A stretch of DNA of 64,000 nucleotides from Sulfolobaceae archaeon (GTDB lineage Archaea; Thermoproteota; Thermoprotei_A; Sulfolobales; Sulfolobaceae): assembly GCA_028277025.1 (NCBI GenBank), contig JAPYVG010000003.1, forward strand, positions 1-64,000, in the 5' to 3' direction. Every line of letters begins with the position of its first letter. The first letter of the stretch is position 1. The notes below the pieces were generated by a model. The model saw only the letters and a program-made list of their open reading frames with translations, searched no databases and had not been told where the DNA came from. Positions 50,054 to 60,506 of this stretch are shown here, in pieces. The position numbers and the translations under genes were made by a program.

Positions 50054-52234
50054 TTAAAATATTTTCATTAGTTTACTGATAGCTCCCCGCAGAACCTCTT
50101 CAGCTACTCTGGGCTTTATATTCAGACTTAGTGAAAGATGATACCAGCTCTTACCTTGTAAGACCCTACCGATTAAAACAGCCTCCTCAATCTCTTCTAA
50201 CAAATATTTACCAGATCTAAAATACTCACTCGTTAAATAATGTATTGCATCAGCTACACTATTATACTCTAAGATCCCACTGAGATAAGCCTCGATTTTC
50301 TCCTTATATTTTTCTGGAATTTGACTTGAAATTTGCTCACTCCTAATTCCCCTTAAAATCTTAGCTAATAAGAGCGGGTTTACGTTAAAGTATAGCTGAT
50401 GAGAAGTCCTTAATATCTTCTCTTTTAAGTAGTTTGATAACTCGAATACTACATCTTCCAATTCTCTATTTAGAGCCCTAAGGACCACAACAGAGTAACC
50501 GTTAAGGCCCTCATTTTTAACAGAAGATAAATGGACTGGAATAAATCCATTTTTTAACCAGAAATTGACTACTCTATATTCAGCAACGAATGAAGACCCT
50601 ATCCAATCAATTCCTTCTTTTTCTGCGGTCTTTATTATATTTTCTAGTAATTTACTCCCATATCCCTTATCTTGAAGCTCTGGCAATACTGCTATCCTCA
50701 TTATTCTCCATCCGTTATGTTTTGCTATCTCTGTTTCTCTCTCATACTTGATTAGTTTATAAGGAATCAAGTGACCAGAAAAACCTCCACCATTGAGTAT
50801 ACTATTAATCTCACCTTCTGTAAGACCACCCTCTTCAATAACCTGAGCAACCGCTATATCATCAAGGGAAAAAACTTTCTCGTGATAAAGGTCTCCTAGT
50901 AACATTAAATCGTCTGGAGAATTCCTATAATGTGCAGTAAGAAGTATACCATAGAGTTGCCTCAGCTTTCCTTCGTTTTTAAAAAGCTCCTCTCTATTTA
51001 CCTCGTAAAATGTTCCCTCAACCGCTTTGACTTTAGGCTCAGCGTCTAATAGCATTACGTCGTAAATAAACCTCTCTATTGGATCTCCTTTTGCATAACG
51101 TATAGGGAACTCTAAGGTTATGTGTTTAAATTTTCCTTGTTCCTTTAACCTCTGAAGGTATTTCAAGAACGCTTTTCCAGTTCCCTCATATCCATGGATC
51201 GTTGAGATGAAAATGATTTTATCCCATTTTCTTATGATATAGTCTAACGTTTCTAAACCTATTGCAGCAGCTTCGTCGGCAACAATTATATCACCTTCAG
51301 CGTCTTTAGCTAGATCTGGTGCGAGCCACTTAGCACTTGAATTTAGTGTTTGAATACTTAATATCTTCCCGCTCCTTGACTTATTTATTCTGTATTTAAT
51401 CCTAAGGAAATTAAGTCCTTTAATTAAGAAATTAAATATTTCAGAGCTGGAATTATAGGATGGGGAAGTTATTGTAATAGAATACCCTCCTTTTTCCATG
51501 ATTTTTGAAAGAAATAAACCTACTACAGCACTTTTACCCCTACCTCTAGGTGCTGTCAAAGCCAATATTCTTTTACCACTCTCCAAGACAAAATCCAGTT
51601 CCTTTAATGCCTTAAGCTGATCATCACTTTTGCACAAAGATGATATCCCGTCACCGTTATTCTCTGTCAAGTAAGGCGATTTTATAGCGTCAGTCGAAGG
51701 CGGGGAATAATGTTTTAATTCACCGTCAATGAACAAGAATACACCTTGATGAGACTTAACATGCCTCAAAAACCTTTCCTCAAAGTAATTATATACTAAC
51801 CTATCTTTCCGAATTAATGAATTCTTAAATAGCTTATCTTTCTCAAGAGTATCAGAGTAAAGAATGATAAAACCACCGCCTCTAACGGAATCCACTAATG
51901 CTGATATATAGTTTGGCCTAAAATCGTCAACAGCATCAAGAATTAGGAAATCAAAAGTCTCTCCCAGAAAATTATCATAAGATGAGTAATCTATATCAAC
52001 TAGCTTTATTTCTTTTTCATCAAAAAATTTTTTAAAAATTAGATACCTATCCTTTGCCCCCGCAACCCAAGGATGAAACGCATACGCCCCCCTTTTAAAG
52101 CTAGAGGAATTGAGTACAACATTAAGAAAGTTAATTATTTCATTCTTCGAATTACCCAAAAAGATTGCCATTAACCTATAGAACTTTTCATCGGCCTTTT
52201 TAGCTTCACTTCTTATTAACTCTTCTGGTAGCAA
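50054..52234 (-). CDS. tmcA: tRNA(Met) cytidine acetyltransferase TmcA
   Basis: 726 residues. RecD-like ATPase with Walker A LTAPRGRGKSAVV and DExx motif VADEAAAIGLE, then GNAT domain with VLPELQDKGYGSKLLENI (acetyl-CoA loop) and FVAEYRVVNFWLKNGFIPV, and a C-terminal RNA-binding tail. It makes N4-acetylcytidine in RNA, which is abundant in hyperthermophilic archaea. TTG start at 52234 overlaps the preceding gene by 29 bases; a later ATG at 52171 is the alternative. Confidence 0.92.
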   Translation of the reverse strand: MLPEELIRSEAKKADEKFYRLMAIFLGNSKNEIINFLNVVLNSSSFKRGAYAFHPWVAGAKDRYLIFKKFFDEKEIKLVDIDYSSYDNFLGETFDFLILDAVDDFRPNYISALVDSVRGGGFIILYSDTLEKDKLFKNSLIRKDRLVYNYFEERFLRHVKSHQGVFLFIDGELKHYSPPSTDAIKSPYLTENNGDGISSLCKSDDQLKALKELDFVLESGKRILALTAPRGRGKSAVVGLFLSKIMEKGGYSITITSPSYNSSSEIFNFLIKGLNFLRIKYRINKSRSGKILSIQTLNSSAKWLAPDLAKDAEGDIIVADEAAAIGLETLDYIIRKWDKIIFISTIHGYEGTGKAFLKYLQRLKEQGKFKHITLEFPIRYAKGDPIERFIYDVMLLDAEPKVKAVEGTFYEVNREELFKNEGKLRQLYGILLTAHYRNSPDDLMLLGDLYHEKVFSLDDIAVAQVIEEGGLTEGEINSILNGGGFSGHLIPYKLIKYERETEIAKHNGWRIMRIAVLPELQDKGYGSKLLENIIKTAEKEGIDWIGSSFVAEYRVVNFWLKNGFIPVHLSSVKNEGLNGYSVVVLRALNRELEDVVFELSNYLKEKILRTSHQLYFNVNPLLLAKILRGIRSEQISSQIPEKYKEKIEAYLSGILEYNSVADAIHYLTSEYFRSGKYLLEEIEEAVLIGRVLQGKSWYHLSLSLNIKPRVAEEVLRGAISKLMKIF

Positions 52235-54152
52235 CTCTTATCCCAACTATTATTATAATAATTAATATGACTAGCCCGACTATAATGTCTATCCAACTCA
52301 CTAAAATTTTTGATGTACCAACCTCAAAGATAATACCTTGAGATAATAGATTGCTAAATGCGGTTGGTGATACTTGAACTCTGAAATTGTCGTTTTGGAC
52401 GAAGGGGAACAAAGCTCCAGTCTGGTTCCATATAAATGTCACAGTCAGCGTGTAATTCCCTACAGAAGCTCCTCCGCTGACATCCACTATATATGTTATA
52501 TTAACCTCTTGACCGGGTTTTAAATCACCTATATATGCTTCAGATGCTGTTAACCCCATTAGCGGGTTAGACGAACTGACATGAGGATATATTACATCAC
52601 TTGAACCCAAAATCGCCTTTACGTTTTCAGCAGTAACGTTACCAACATTTTTAACTGTTATTGTAATCGGAACTTTTGTAGACCCCGGGTTAATTGTAGG
52701 GTAATAAACTGCAACTATCTGCAAATCAGCTTTAGGATAAACTGTTAAAGTGAAAGCTTTCTTCACCTCGCCGCCATCATATTTTAGAGTAAAGGTTAAG
52801 GAGTAATTACCAGGCTTAGTGGAATTGGGTATGTTAATCAGGAAAGTAACATTAATCACTTTTCCAACTGGTACCGCACCTATTGAAAAAGATGCAGCAG
52901 AAACTATAGGTAATGATGATGATAACGTTATTGTAGCATTGTTAGCTATTGCTGAACCGTAATTTAGAACTAATGCAATAACTTTAACGTCAAAGTAGCC
53001 TGGATATACTTGTGGTGGGAGAGTAAGCATATTAATTGTTAAGTTTGAGGGGAATATTTCAATTGGCACATACTCTTTCATAGAAATCCCGGAAAAGTAA
53101 TACAAAGTTACTGGGATGTAGTAAACGCCGGGAGTAGCGTTAGGATATACACTTACCGTTAGAGTCACGTAATTTATTTCGCCAGCTGGAATTATTCCTA
53201 CATATGCTTGCCTCTGAGTAACCATTAAAGGATACTGATTAGGTATTAGTAATGAAACGTTTAACGCATTTACATCGCCTAAATTCCTTATCACAAAAGT
53301 TAGAGGGACTTGTGACTCACCAGCAGAGACTGTAATCGGGGAGCTAGGAGAACCCCACAGAGATGTTATTGAAAAGTTCAGATATCCATTGATAGCTACA
53401 GTTAAGTTAACAGTCATTTTATTACCATTAAAGTAATTAACTTGAATAGGAATTTGATATACCCCACTTGACGCATTAGGATATATTGAGGCATATCCCA
53501 CGACTTCTATGGGCTCGCCTATCGGTAAATATCCTATACTTATCTCGTCTTGCTCAAACTTTAACGGGTAAGACTCTTTATTAAAGGTTATAGTAACGTT
53601 ATTTGCAATCACATTGCCTTCATTAACTAAAATTATTGTCAAAGGTAAATTACTCTCCCCAGGCCCTACAACCAGGGGGGAGGAAGGAGACCCCCATACT
53701 GAAGAAGCAGATATTGACACATAGCCTAAGATTGGTAACGTAAATGGGATTTTTTCGCTGAACTTCGCTCCATTACTTAAGAATCCAGTTATATTAACAT
53801 AGACTTTGTAAACACCATCAGAAGCATTAGGGAATACGTTATATAAGAATGTAACGTTTATGGACTGTCCTTGCATTAGTTCTGGTACTGTTACTGTCCC
53901 AGTGTTATTATAATAAGTGTAAGGCTTTATGGGGAATGAAGTAATTGGAGTTATATTAACATTGTAAGCATACATGGAGCCAGTGTAAGTTATAATTAGA
54001 GTGATAGGGACTTCGCTCATGCCTGGGGCAATTAATTGCGAAATATGGGGGATTATTATGAATCCTATACCTTGTTGTGAGTTTATAACGGGTATTAACG
54101 GTATTAGGAGGAATAAAATTGGCAAAACCCTAATTAGCTTATTTAATCGCAT
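52206..54152 (-). CDS. Secreted CARDB/COG1361-type repeat protein, membrane anchored
   Basis: About 648 residues. Signal peptide (MRLNKLIRVLPILFLLIPLIPVINS), then about five tandem repeats of roughly 110 residues, each built as GSPSSPLVVGPGES, a segment NEGNVIANNVTITF, and YPNASSGVYQIPI. These are the bacterial and archaeal CARDB/NEW3-like beta domains. One C-terminal helix and a basic tail (RVATRRVNKK). It precedes tmcA and follows the MMPL gene closely, so it is probably the extracellular partner of that exporter. ATG at 54152 fits the signal peptide better than the earlier in-frame start at 54194. Confidence 0.78.
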   Translation of the reverse strand: MRLNKLIRVLPILFLLIPLIPVINSQQGIGFIIIPHISQLIAPGMSEVPITLIITYTGSMYAYNVNITPITSFPIKPYTYYNNTGTVTVPELMQGQSINVTFLYNVFPNASDGVYKVYVNITGFLSNGAKFSEKIPFTLPILGYVSISASSVWGSPSSPLVVGPGESNLPLTIILVNEGNVIANNVTITFNKESYPLKFEQDEISIGYLPIGEPIEVVGYASIYPNASSGVYQIPIQVNYFNGNKMTVNLTVAINGYLNFSITSLWGSPSSPITVSAGESQVPLTFVIRNLGDVNALNVSLLIPNQYPLMVTQRQAYVGIIPAGEINYVTLTVSVYPNATPGVYYIPVTLYYFSGISMKEYVPIEIFPSNLTINMLTLPPQVYPGYFDVKVIALVLNYGSAIANNATITLSSSLPIVSAASFSIGAVPVGKVINVTFLINIPNSTKPGNYSLTFTLKYDGGEVKKAFTLTVYPKADLQIVAVYYPTINPGSTKVPITITVKNVGNVTAENVKAILGSSDVIYPHVSSSNPLMGLTASEAYIGDLKPGQEVNITYIVDVSGGASVGNYTLTVTFIWNQTGALFPFVQNDNFRVQVSPTAFSNLLSQGIIFEVGTSKILVSWIDIIVGLVILIIIIIVGIRVATRRVNKK

Positions 54153-54213
54153 AAATGAATTAGATATATCTATTATATTTAAAGTTATCAGCAAGGATCC
54201 AGCCGATCATCGA

Positions 54214-56685
54214 TCACCCCTTGTAAGGCTCATCACGAACTCTAGGCCACCAGTTATATTTCTTCAGTATTGACATTATTGCCGGGACAAATATAGGCCT
54301 TACTATGAACGTATCAAATAGGATAGTTATCCCTACTGTAATACCTATCTCCTGCAAAAACCTCATATCAGCAGAGCCTAGAGATAAAAATGCCCCAGCT
54401 AAAATTAACCCGGCAGCTGTCACTACTAAGCCAGTATTAGATATGGCTTTCACAATCCTTTCCTCTTCACTTCCCTCCTCTTCTAAAATTCTTATGATAA
54501 TGAACATATCATAGTCAATACCAAGACTATACATTATAGCGAAAACTATAAGGGGGGAAAGCCAATAAACTTGACCAAAAATTATGAACATAACGGCCAC
54601 ACCGAATAAAGCACTGACAAGAAGTGTTAAGGACAGTCTAACAGGGACAACTAATGAACCTAATACGATAAATAAGTAAACAGTTATTGAAACGATAGTT
54701 AGTGGAAGTACATATGAGTAGTAGTCATGGACGGTATTATCTACTATATTTATCCTCTCAGCATTACTACCACCCACCAGATAACCTTCACTGATCAATT
54801 TTTCCGTGACATTTATCGCACCGTTGCTAAAAACTGGATAGGGGATAAAAGCCTCAATAAGAGTATAGTTGTGAGAATAGAAAAAGTTAGAGAGAAAAGT
54901 TTTGTTCTGAATTAGCTTATCACCAATAGCTGAAGGACTGAAGACGAAACCGTGAATTGATATTGTATAATTACTTAGGTTATATATTCTAGAGTAAGAG
55001 GAGTTTGGATTACCTTCAAGAATTATGTAATCCACGCTGTAATTGAAAAACGTTTTTAATTCGCGCTCACCTGTGAGGACTTCACTGTTTTTAGGAACTA
55101 TTTCACTTACGCTGACGTTTGTAGTATGGGATATAAAGATAATATATGAAGCTACTCCAGTGAGTATTATAAGAACTAAGACGAGGAACTTATACTTAAT
55201 AGCCCTATTACTCACTTTTTCTAAATACTTCCTCCTAACATCAACTGGATTCGGTACTTCCTTCCTAGGGAATTTTAACATATTTACCGGTATAACGCCA
55301 AGTACAGAATAAGTAAATAGTATAGAAGGAATAAGCGAAGATATTGAAGAGGTTACAAGGGCTATTCCTATATTCCTTAATAGTGGTGAAGGGGAGAGTA
55401 TGAAGGAAGCAAAACCGATAGCTATACTTAAACCACTAAACAGCAACGCCCTACCAGAATTTTTAAAAGCCCTCTTTAACGCTATTTCCTTACTATAACC
55501 CTTCCTATACTCCTCAAAAAACCTGTAAAGAAATAGTATTGAATAATCAACGGTAATACCGAAAACTATAGGTGGGATAACGAGCCCAGAAATATAGTAA
55601 ATCGAATAGCCGAAGAAAGTTAGTACGTACAAGGTTGTATAAGCAATCTCTAAACCTATCACCGCACTAGTTATTAAAACTAAGATAGGCACTAAAGCTC
55701 TTATAAGTACGATTAACAAGATAGAAAGGAGAAGAACAGTAACTATATCTATTACTCTTAAATCGCTCTCAGTAGCTAATGCGGATTCAGCATAAATCGG
55801 TAAGTGCCCAGTTACGGTGTAATTTAAATGAGCCATAAAATTTTCCACGTTAGTCAAACTCTCATTACTTGGGACTTCAACTATTATTAGCCACGTATCA
55901 TTCTTATGGAAGGTGCTTAGAGAAATTGGGGGTTTAGGGAATTCTTTTTCAACAAGCTGTAACGAATAGTTATAGGGGCATTCTAACGCGAAGTTACTTA
56001 TATTTCTTCCAGTTAAATAATAAACTAATAAGGAGTAATTTGAGAAATTTTCAATAGTCTCCTCAACTAATTTTTCATCCGAATAGTTATTGAAAGAGAA
56101 GAGTAATATGTAAGGATTGTGAAATACTATTAAACTTGAGTTTCTTGCTCTCTCTAATTGGCTTCCGTTAAGCTTACTGTAGATAGCAATAAATTGTAGT
56201 GCTACTTTAGAATTCGAATAAAACTCATGTAAAGGAATTCCATAAGTTACGTTTAATTGGAACAAGAAATACGAGAAGTTTTGTAGTATGCTCTCTCTTT
56301 CTAACGTGAGGTTTAAGTAAATGTTATGTAAGGTTAACAGTGATTGAAAGGTCTTATTTATAATATTCTGTGTAAATTTATAATAAGGTTTTAGTGTATC
56401 ATTTATAAATTGGTAAGGGGTTAAGACTTTAGCACCCTGGAGATATTCTTCAGCTGTTAAATTTACTTGATGTAAGATTTGGCTATAATTACCTTTAGCA
56501 ATTACGTAAATCTCGTCATAAGAGGAATAATTAAAATACTTCACGAGTATATCCTTAGCCTTAACGCTCTCGAACTGAGGGGTTAAGAATGGGGAGTCAG
56601 AGTATATAAAGTAATGTTGAATATTTATGACAATGGGTGAAAGAATAAGGGCGAGAATCAAGAAGAGTACAAACCAGTATTTCAT
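54214..56685 (-). CDS. MMPL/RND-superfamily exporter
   Basis: 823 residues with the RND plan: an N-terminal helix, a large external loop (about 40-320) with many sequons, six helices, a second external loop and six more helices. Each helix block has the conserved Asp-Tyr pair (TVDYSILFLYRFFEE in block one; LGIDYDMFIIIRILEE in block two), the proton-relay Asp of MMPL proteins. Substrate unknown; in this operon it could export lipids or a component of the surface protein. Gap to the CARDB gene is 61 bases. Confidence 0.85.
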   Translation of the reverse strand: MKYWFVLFLILALILSPIVINIQHYFIYSDSPFLTPQFESVKAKDILVKYFNYSSYDEIYVIAKGNYSQILHQVNLTAEEYLQGAKVLTPYQFINDTLKPYYKFTQNIINKTFQSLLTLHNIYLNLTLERESILQNFSYFLFQLNVTYGIPLHEFYSNSKVALQFIAIYSKLNGSQLERARNSSLIVFHNPYILLFSFNNYSDEKLVEETIENFSNYSLLVYYLTGRNISNFALECPYNYSLQLVEKEFPKPPISLSTFHKNDTWLIIVEVPSNESLTNVENFMAHLNYTVTGHLPIYAESALATESDLRVIDIVTVLLLSILLIVLIRALVPILVLITSAVIGLEIAYTTLYVLTFFGYSIYYISGLVIPPIVFGITVDYSILFLYRFFEEYRKGYSKEIALKRAFKNSGRALLFSGLSIAIGFASFILSPSPLLRNIGIALVTSSISSLIPSILFTYSVLGVIPVNMLKFPRKEVPNPVDVRRKYLEKVSNRAIKYKFLVLVLIILTGVASYIIFISHTTNVSVSEIVPKNSEVLTGERELKTFFNYSVDYIILEGNPNSSYSRIYNLSNYTISIHGFVFSPSAIGDKLIQNKTFLSNFFYSHNYTLIEAFIPYPVFSNGAINVTEKLISEGYLVGGSNAERINIVDNTVHDYYSYVLPLTIVSITVYLFIVLGSLVVPVRLSLTLLVSALFGVAVMFIIFGQVYWLSPLIVFAIMYSLGIDYDMFIIIRILEEEGSEEERIVKAISNTGLVVTAAGLILAGAFLSLGSADMRFLQEIGITVGITILFDTFIVRPIFVPAIMSILKKYNWWPRVRDEPYKG

Positions 56686-56746
56686 ATGGTAAATTAATAA
56701 TAATGATTATAAAGACTTTGTCAGAAAATATAAAATTAGTAGTTTA

Positions 56747-58549
56747 TTAAATTCTCTTTAGTAGGAACACGGTTCTTATTAACTCGGCATGACTCCAGAC
56801 CAGCGGAGCAACTGAAGGATATTGACCATTAGGGCTTACTTGCTCTGGTAAAACCCCGGTATGTAACATTTTACTTAAAACCCAATTTAGATAAGAATAC
56901 GCCTTATCCTTATTACCTTCTAACGCGTATTGTTGAGCTAACCATAAAGTAGTTATAAACCACGCGTTTGGTTTATCATCAGTTTTTAAATACATATCGT
57001 TTTCATACCTAGCTATACCTCCACCCACTGAAAGTTTCTCCTCTACTACTTTCCTATTACTGACTACTTTAGGATCTTTAGGATCAAAAACGCCAAAAAT
57101 CGATGCGAACAAAGTACTTGCGTCAACAGTTTTGTCAATAGTCCCATCTTCATAGATAGTCCTTGCAAAATGGTTATCCACATAAAACCTTGATAACCCA
57201 CTCTTTATCTCATTCGCAGCCGTAAAATACTTATCCTTAAGGTTTTCCTCACCGAAAAATTCCGCAAACTTAGCCGCTGAAACTAGACCCACGTAAACAG
57301 CTAATGAAGTAAAGAAGTGCGTTCCCAGTCTTTCCTCCCAAAGGTCGTAAGATGGTAGCGGTAACCCTGTCTCATCATCCCTATAAGCAACTAAGAACTC
57401 TGCTGACCTTTTAATAAAGGGGGCATAAAAGTTCTTTATAAAATCTACATCATTAAACCTTGCAAAGTGTATCCATGCTGCATAAATCATCAAAGCAGTC
57501 TCATCCTCTTGGATTGATATACTCCTAGTACTCCATGGATGCCAGGTTGAACCCCAATGGCCATCACATGTATATTTCTGGAAAAGGAAACCGTTAAAGA
57601 GTAACGGCTTTGTAAAGTTAAATAAATTCCTGACCGGGTCTTGATAGCCTAGAAGCGTTAGCGCAATTGCGGCAAATGCTGCATCCCTATGCCATACGTA
57701 ATTGTAAGTGTCCCTATTAAACCTCATTATGTCAGTATCTAGAGAAGCGGGGATAGCACCATTATTTTGCCAGTGAGCAATTATAACTAGAGCACTCCTC
57801 TTTACAATATCATCAAAATCAGCAGCCTTAACTAGCCAAGCTTTCCAATAATTATCTGTCCTTCTTATTAGCTCTTTAGAACCCTTTCTATTTACATATG
57901 AGTTCTTGTTCAACACATCATTATAGCTATTACCACAGATCAGCCAACAATAAAATACTGTAGACGAGTTAAGCCTAATACTTGAAACTGAATCAACGGA
58001 ACCTTGAGCAATGGGATTACCAGAGAGCTCACCATCCTCAGCATCTTTCCACGTTCCTATATACCCTTTTGTCTCCTTGTATCCAGTAGCATATTGGTAA
58101 AATGAAGTATCGCACTTAAATAAGAACCACTTATCCCTCTTATAATGTATTATAGACCCCGTAAATGGGTCAAGAAGTGCAGTATCGCCTATATCATTCC
58201 CATTTATGTGGAAGTCCCAATGGAAAAATACCCTAACATCTTTTCCCTTATCATTCGAAACGCTCACCTCCCTTGCTAAGATCTCATATGCCATATCAAC
58301 CGAATCTATAACTTTTATCTTCACGCCCTCAAACTCAATTTCAGCCCATGATGAGAGAGAGTCCCTGTTATAATTTAACTTAACGTTCAAATCATCAAAC
58401 CATGCGAACTTACCATTAACCCATATTCCTATTCTACCTTGATGCAAATGATTATCAATTGGTAATGGATAGTATAACTCTCTAATTATATAATGATCGT
58501 CGTAGAGAACAGTTAGCTTACCATTACCGGAAACAATATACCTTGTCAT
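56747..58549 (-). CDS. GH15 family glycosidase (glucoamylase or trehalase)
   Basis: 600 residues. N-terminal beta domain (about 1-230), then the (alpha/alpha)6 barrel. VWHRDAAFAAIAL, TRSISIQEDETALMIYAAW (catalytic acid Glu), YDLWEERLGTHFFTS and GVLPEQVSPNGQYP (catalytic base Glu) are the GH15 motifs. No signal peptide, so cytosolic. In Sulfolobus, GH15 enzymes include glucoamylases and trehalases; the substrate cannot be separated by eye. Its ATG overlaps the stop of the NifX-like gene by 4 bases. Confidence 0.9.
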   Translation of the reverse strand: MTRYIVSGNGKLTVLYDDHYIIRELYYPLPIDNHLHQGRIGIWVNGKFAWFDDLNVKLNYNRDSLSSWAEIEFEGVKIKVIDSVDMAYEILAREVSVSNDKGKDVRVFFHWDFHINGNDIGDTALLDPFTGSIIHYKRDKWFLFKCDTSFYQYATGYKETKGYIGTWKDAEDGELSGNPIAQGSVDSVSSIRLNSSTVFYCWLICGNSYNDVLNKNSYVNRKGSKELIRRTDNYWKAWLVKAADFDDIVKRSALVIIAHWQNNGAIPASLDTDIMRFNRDTYNYVWHRDAAFAAIALTLLGYQDPVRNLFNFTKPLLFNGFLFQKYTCDGHWGSTWHPWSTRSISIQEDETALMIYAAWIHFARFNDVDFIKNFYAPFIKRSAEFLVAYRDDETGLPLPSYDLWEERLGTHFFTSLAVYVGLVSAAKFAEFFGEENLKDKYFTAANEIKSGLSRFYVDNHFARTIYEDGTIDKTVDASTLFASIFGVFDPKDPKVVSNRKVVEEKLSVGGGIARYENDMYLKTDDKPNAWFITTLWLAQQYALEGNKDKAYSYLNWVLSKMLHTGVLPEQVSPNGQYPSVAPLVWSHAELIRTVFLLKRI

Positions 58550-58908
58550 AGTTCCACATGGTGATGATGATCATCATGCGTTGGCTTGTCTGTTTCTGTT
58601 AGTTCTCCTTTAACAAACTTATCTAAAGCCTCATCAACTTTTATCCCACTCGCGAGATAGACTTTAGCTTTGCCTTTAAGAAACCTTATCCCTGGAGGGC
58701 CTATTTCGGCCACTATGAAAGCAGTAACCCCTCTTTCTAATCCAGCTTTTAACATATAAACACCCCTAGCGTGAGTCGCTTGAAGAGCTGGGTTTGTAAA
58801 CTTCTCAACTAGCTTATACTCCTTACCATTAACTTCATAGATATGTACTTCAGTGGCTTCGCCGGGGCCATCAACATAATCATTTGTTACAGGTACAGCA
58901 ACCTTCAC
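58546..58908 (-). CDS. NifX/NafY-type (dinitrogenase cofactor) domain protein with His tail
   Basis: 120 residues with the Nitro_FeMo-Co fold: KVAVPVTNDYVDGPGEATEVHIYEV, NPALQATHARGVYML, ITEIGPPGIRFL-like VAEIGPPGIRFLKGKAKV, and an added tail ending HDDHHHHVEL. The His-rich tail probably binds metals. Nitrogen fixation genes are absent; stand-alone members bind Fe-S or Mo clusters or act in redox control. The overlap with the GH15 gene is curious. Confidence 0.8.
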   Translation of the reverse strand: MKVAVPVTNDYVDGPGEATEVHIYEVNGKEYKLVEKFTNPALQATHARGVYMLKAGLERGVTAFIVAEIGPPGIRFLKGKAKVYLASGIKVDEALDKFVKGELTETDKPTHDDHHHHVEL

Positions 58909-58941
58909 ATTCTGATTTTTCCCTAATACTAAATAAAAATC

Positions 58942-60387
58942 TTACTTCCTTTTCCTCCAGATAACAACGAGTACGATAACTGATATAATTACTAAAGCTA
59001 TGACGCTGGGAGCTAATATTGATAGAAAATGATTAGACGATTTGCTACTCAACGTCTGAGATAATAATTTTATCGTTAGGTTATTAGGAAAAGTGAAATT
59101 AACAACGTCATGGACACAGTTGGGGTATATAGGATGTGGAGATGGAATATAAACGTCATAAAATCCAGGTTTATAAAGTATGAGAGTATCATAAACATTA
59201 ACAAGATCATTAGGTGAAACGCCTTCATTCTTCAAATAGATAACAGTATAATTACCGTTGAATATTATGTTGCTTAATTCTAGTTCATTGCTGGTATTAA
59301 TCAATACAGTATAATAATTTACATATCCATTAGAAGTCAGGAGTTTAATATCAAGAGTATTATTACTGAAATTGATAACAACTGGCTGAGTATTCTCAAC
59401 GTAACTCAGACTTAAACTTTCCAGCGGAGAGAACTTGTACAAGATCTGACTGTTTGTGAAATTACTGTATATATAGTAACAAGACGAATTTAGTTCAAAG
59501 ACGTATACGGAAGTTCCCCTAATAACAGAAATCTTTTCCCCACTAATACTATACAACACGCTGTTACCATTTCCTTCGTTAACAATGAAAAATTTTGGGT
59601 TTTGCAACGGGAAATAACTCTCTAAACTACCATTAAAAATTGTAAGTTCACCATTAATCCAGAGGAATGCTTTCCCAGATGAGACATTATTGCTCAGTAT
59701 TATGAACTTGCCATCTTGTGCAGACACATAAGGATTATATGCTGTAAAGAAGATAGATTTATTAATATTGGTACTGTTGTAAATTGCTAAAAACCTTGAA
59801 GGTTGACCTACTGGAGTTGTATAAAGCAATATTAAATACTCTAAGTCGCCATTGCTATTAAATGACAAGTAGAATTTTACATGGATTATTTTTAGGTCAC
59901 CTGGAGAGAAGAGCGATGATGTATTTAAACGAAATATTGTGTAATTACTAGGAGTCCATATTACTATTTCGTAGAAACCCATGTTAGAATATGTGTCTAA
60001 AAGTACTGCTATCTTATCTTGATAATAAGTATACGCCAAGACCTCATATGGTGTCGAGATTATGGGAGTAGTGTTTAAATATACGTAAAAGTCTGAAACA
60101 GTTAAAAGGCCTAAAGGCGTTTCGTTAAGCCCTAAAAACCCAACTGTAGATAATATTGTATTATTCCCGTAAAATATCGTGACGTTGGGATAATAATTTC
60201 CATTGCGATAGTACGCATTATCCAACTGAAAAACGTAATATAAACCTCCCTCTTTTCCCGCTTGGATTACACTATATTTCCCTAATAGTAAAATATAATT
60301 CCCATTATTATAGACCGTTATGGCATTTCCTATTAACGAGATAGAGAGGAGAAGCAGAAGAGCTATAAACGTCCATTTCATTAACAT
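58942..60387 (-). CDS. Secreted, C-terminally anchored surface protein
   Basis: 481 residues. Signal peptide (WTFIALLLLLSISLIGN), a beta-propeller-like body (VYNNGNYILLLG, YQDKIAVLLDTY, FIILSNN), dense N-glycosylation sequons, one C-terminal helix (APSVIALVIISVIVLVVIW) and RKRK. Same plan as the proteins at 6188 and 18898 but no stalk. Possibly a ligand-binding or adhesive surface protein; function unknown. An ATG two codons later is an equal start. Confidence 0.65.
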   Translation of the reverse strand: MLMKWTFIALLLLLSISLIGNAITVYNNGNYILLLGKYSVIQAGKEGGLYYVFQLDNAYYRNGNYYPNVTIFYGNNTILSTVGFLGLNETPLGLLTVSDFYVYLNTTPIISTPYEVLAYTYYQDKIAVLLDTYSNMGFYEIVIWTPSNYTIFRLNTSSLFSPGDLKIIHVKFYLSFNSNGDLEYLILLYTTPVGQPSRFLAIYNSTNINKSIFFTAYNPYVSAQDGKFIILSNNVSSGKAFLWINGELTIFNGSLESYFPLQNPKFFIVNEGNGNSVLYSISGEKISVIRGTSVYVFELNSSCYYIYSNFTNSQILYKFSPLESLSLSYVENTQPVVINFSNNTLDIKLLTSNGYVNYYTVLINTSNELELSNIIFNGNYTVIYLKNEGVSPNDLVNVYDTLILYKPGFYDVYIPSPHPIYPNCVHDVVNFTFPNNLTIKLLSQTLSSKSSNHFLSILAPSVIALVIISVIVLVVIWRKRK

Positions 60388-60476
60388 TACATCCCCATAA
60401 GTTATTTATAAAAGCTTTCGAACAACCTAACAAGATATGGTATATCTAAACTTAATGCTTAACCCATCATAAAATG

Positions 60477-60484
60477 TTTATATC
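60477..60484 (+). promoter_or_regulatory. TATA box of the acetyl-CoA synthetase gene
   Basis: TTTATATC is centred about 27 bases before the ATG at 60507, giving a leaderless transcript. This decides the start of the following gene against the in-frame ATG at 60474, which lies upstream of the box. Confidence 0.65.
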
Positions 60485-60506
60485 TTTTAAATTATTAGTA
60501 TTAAAT

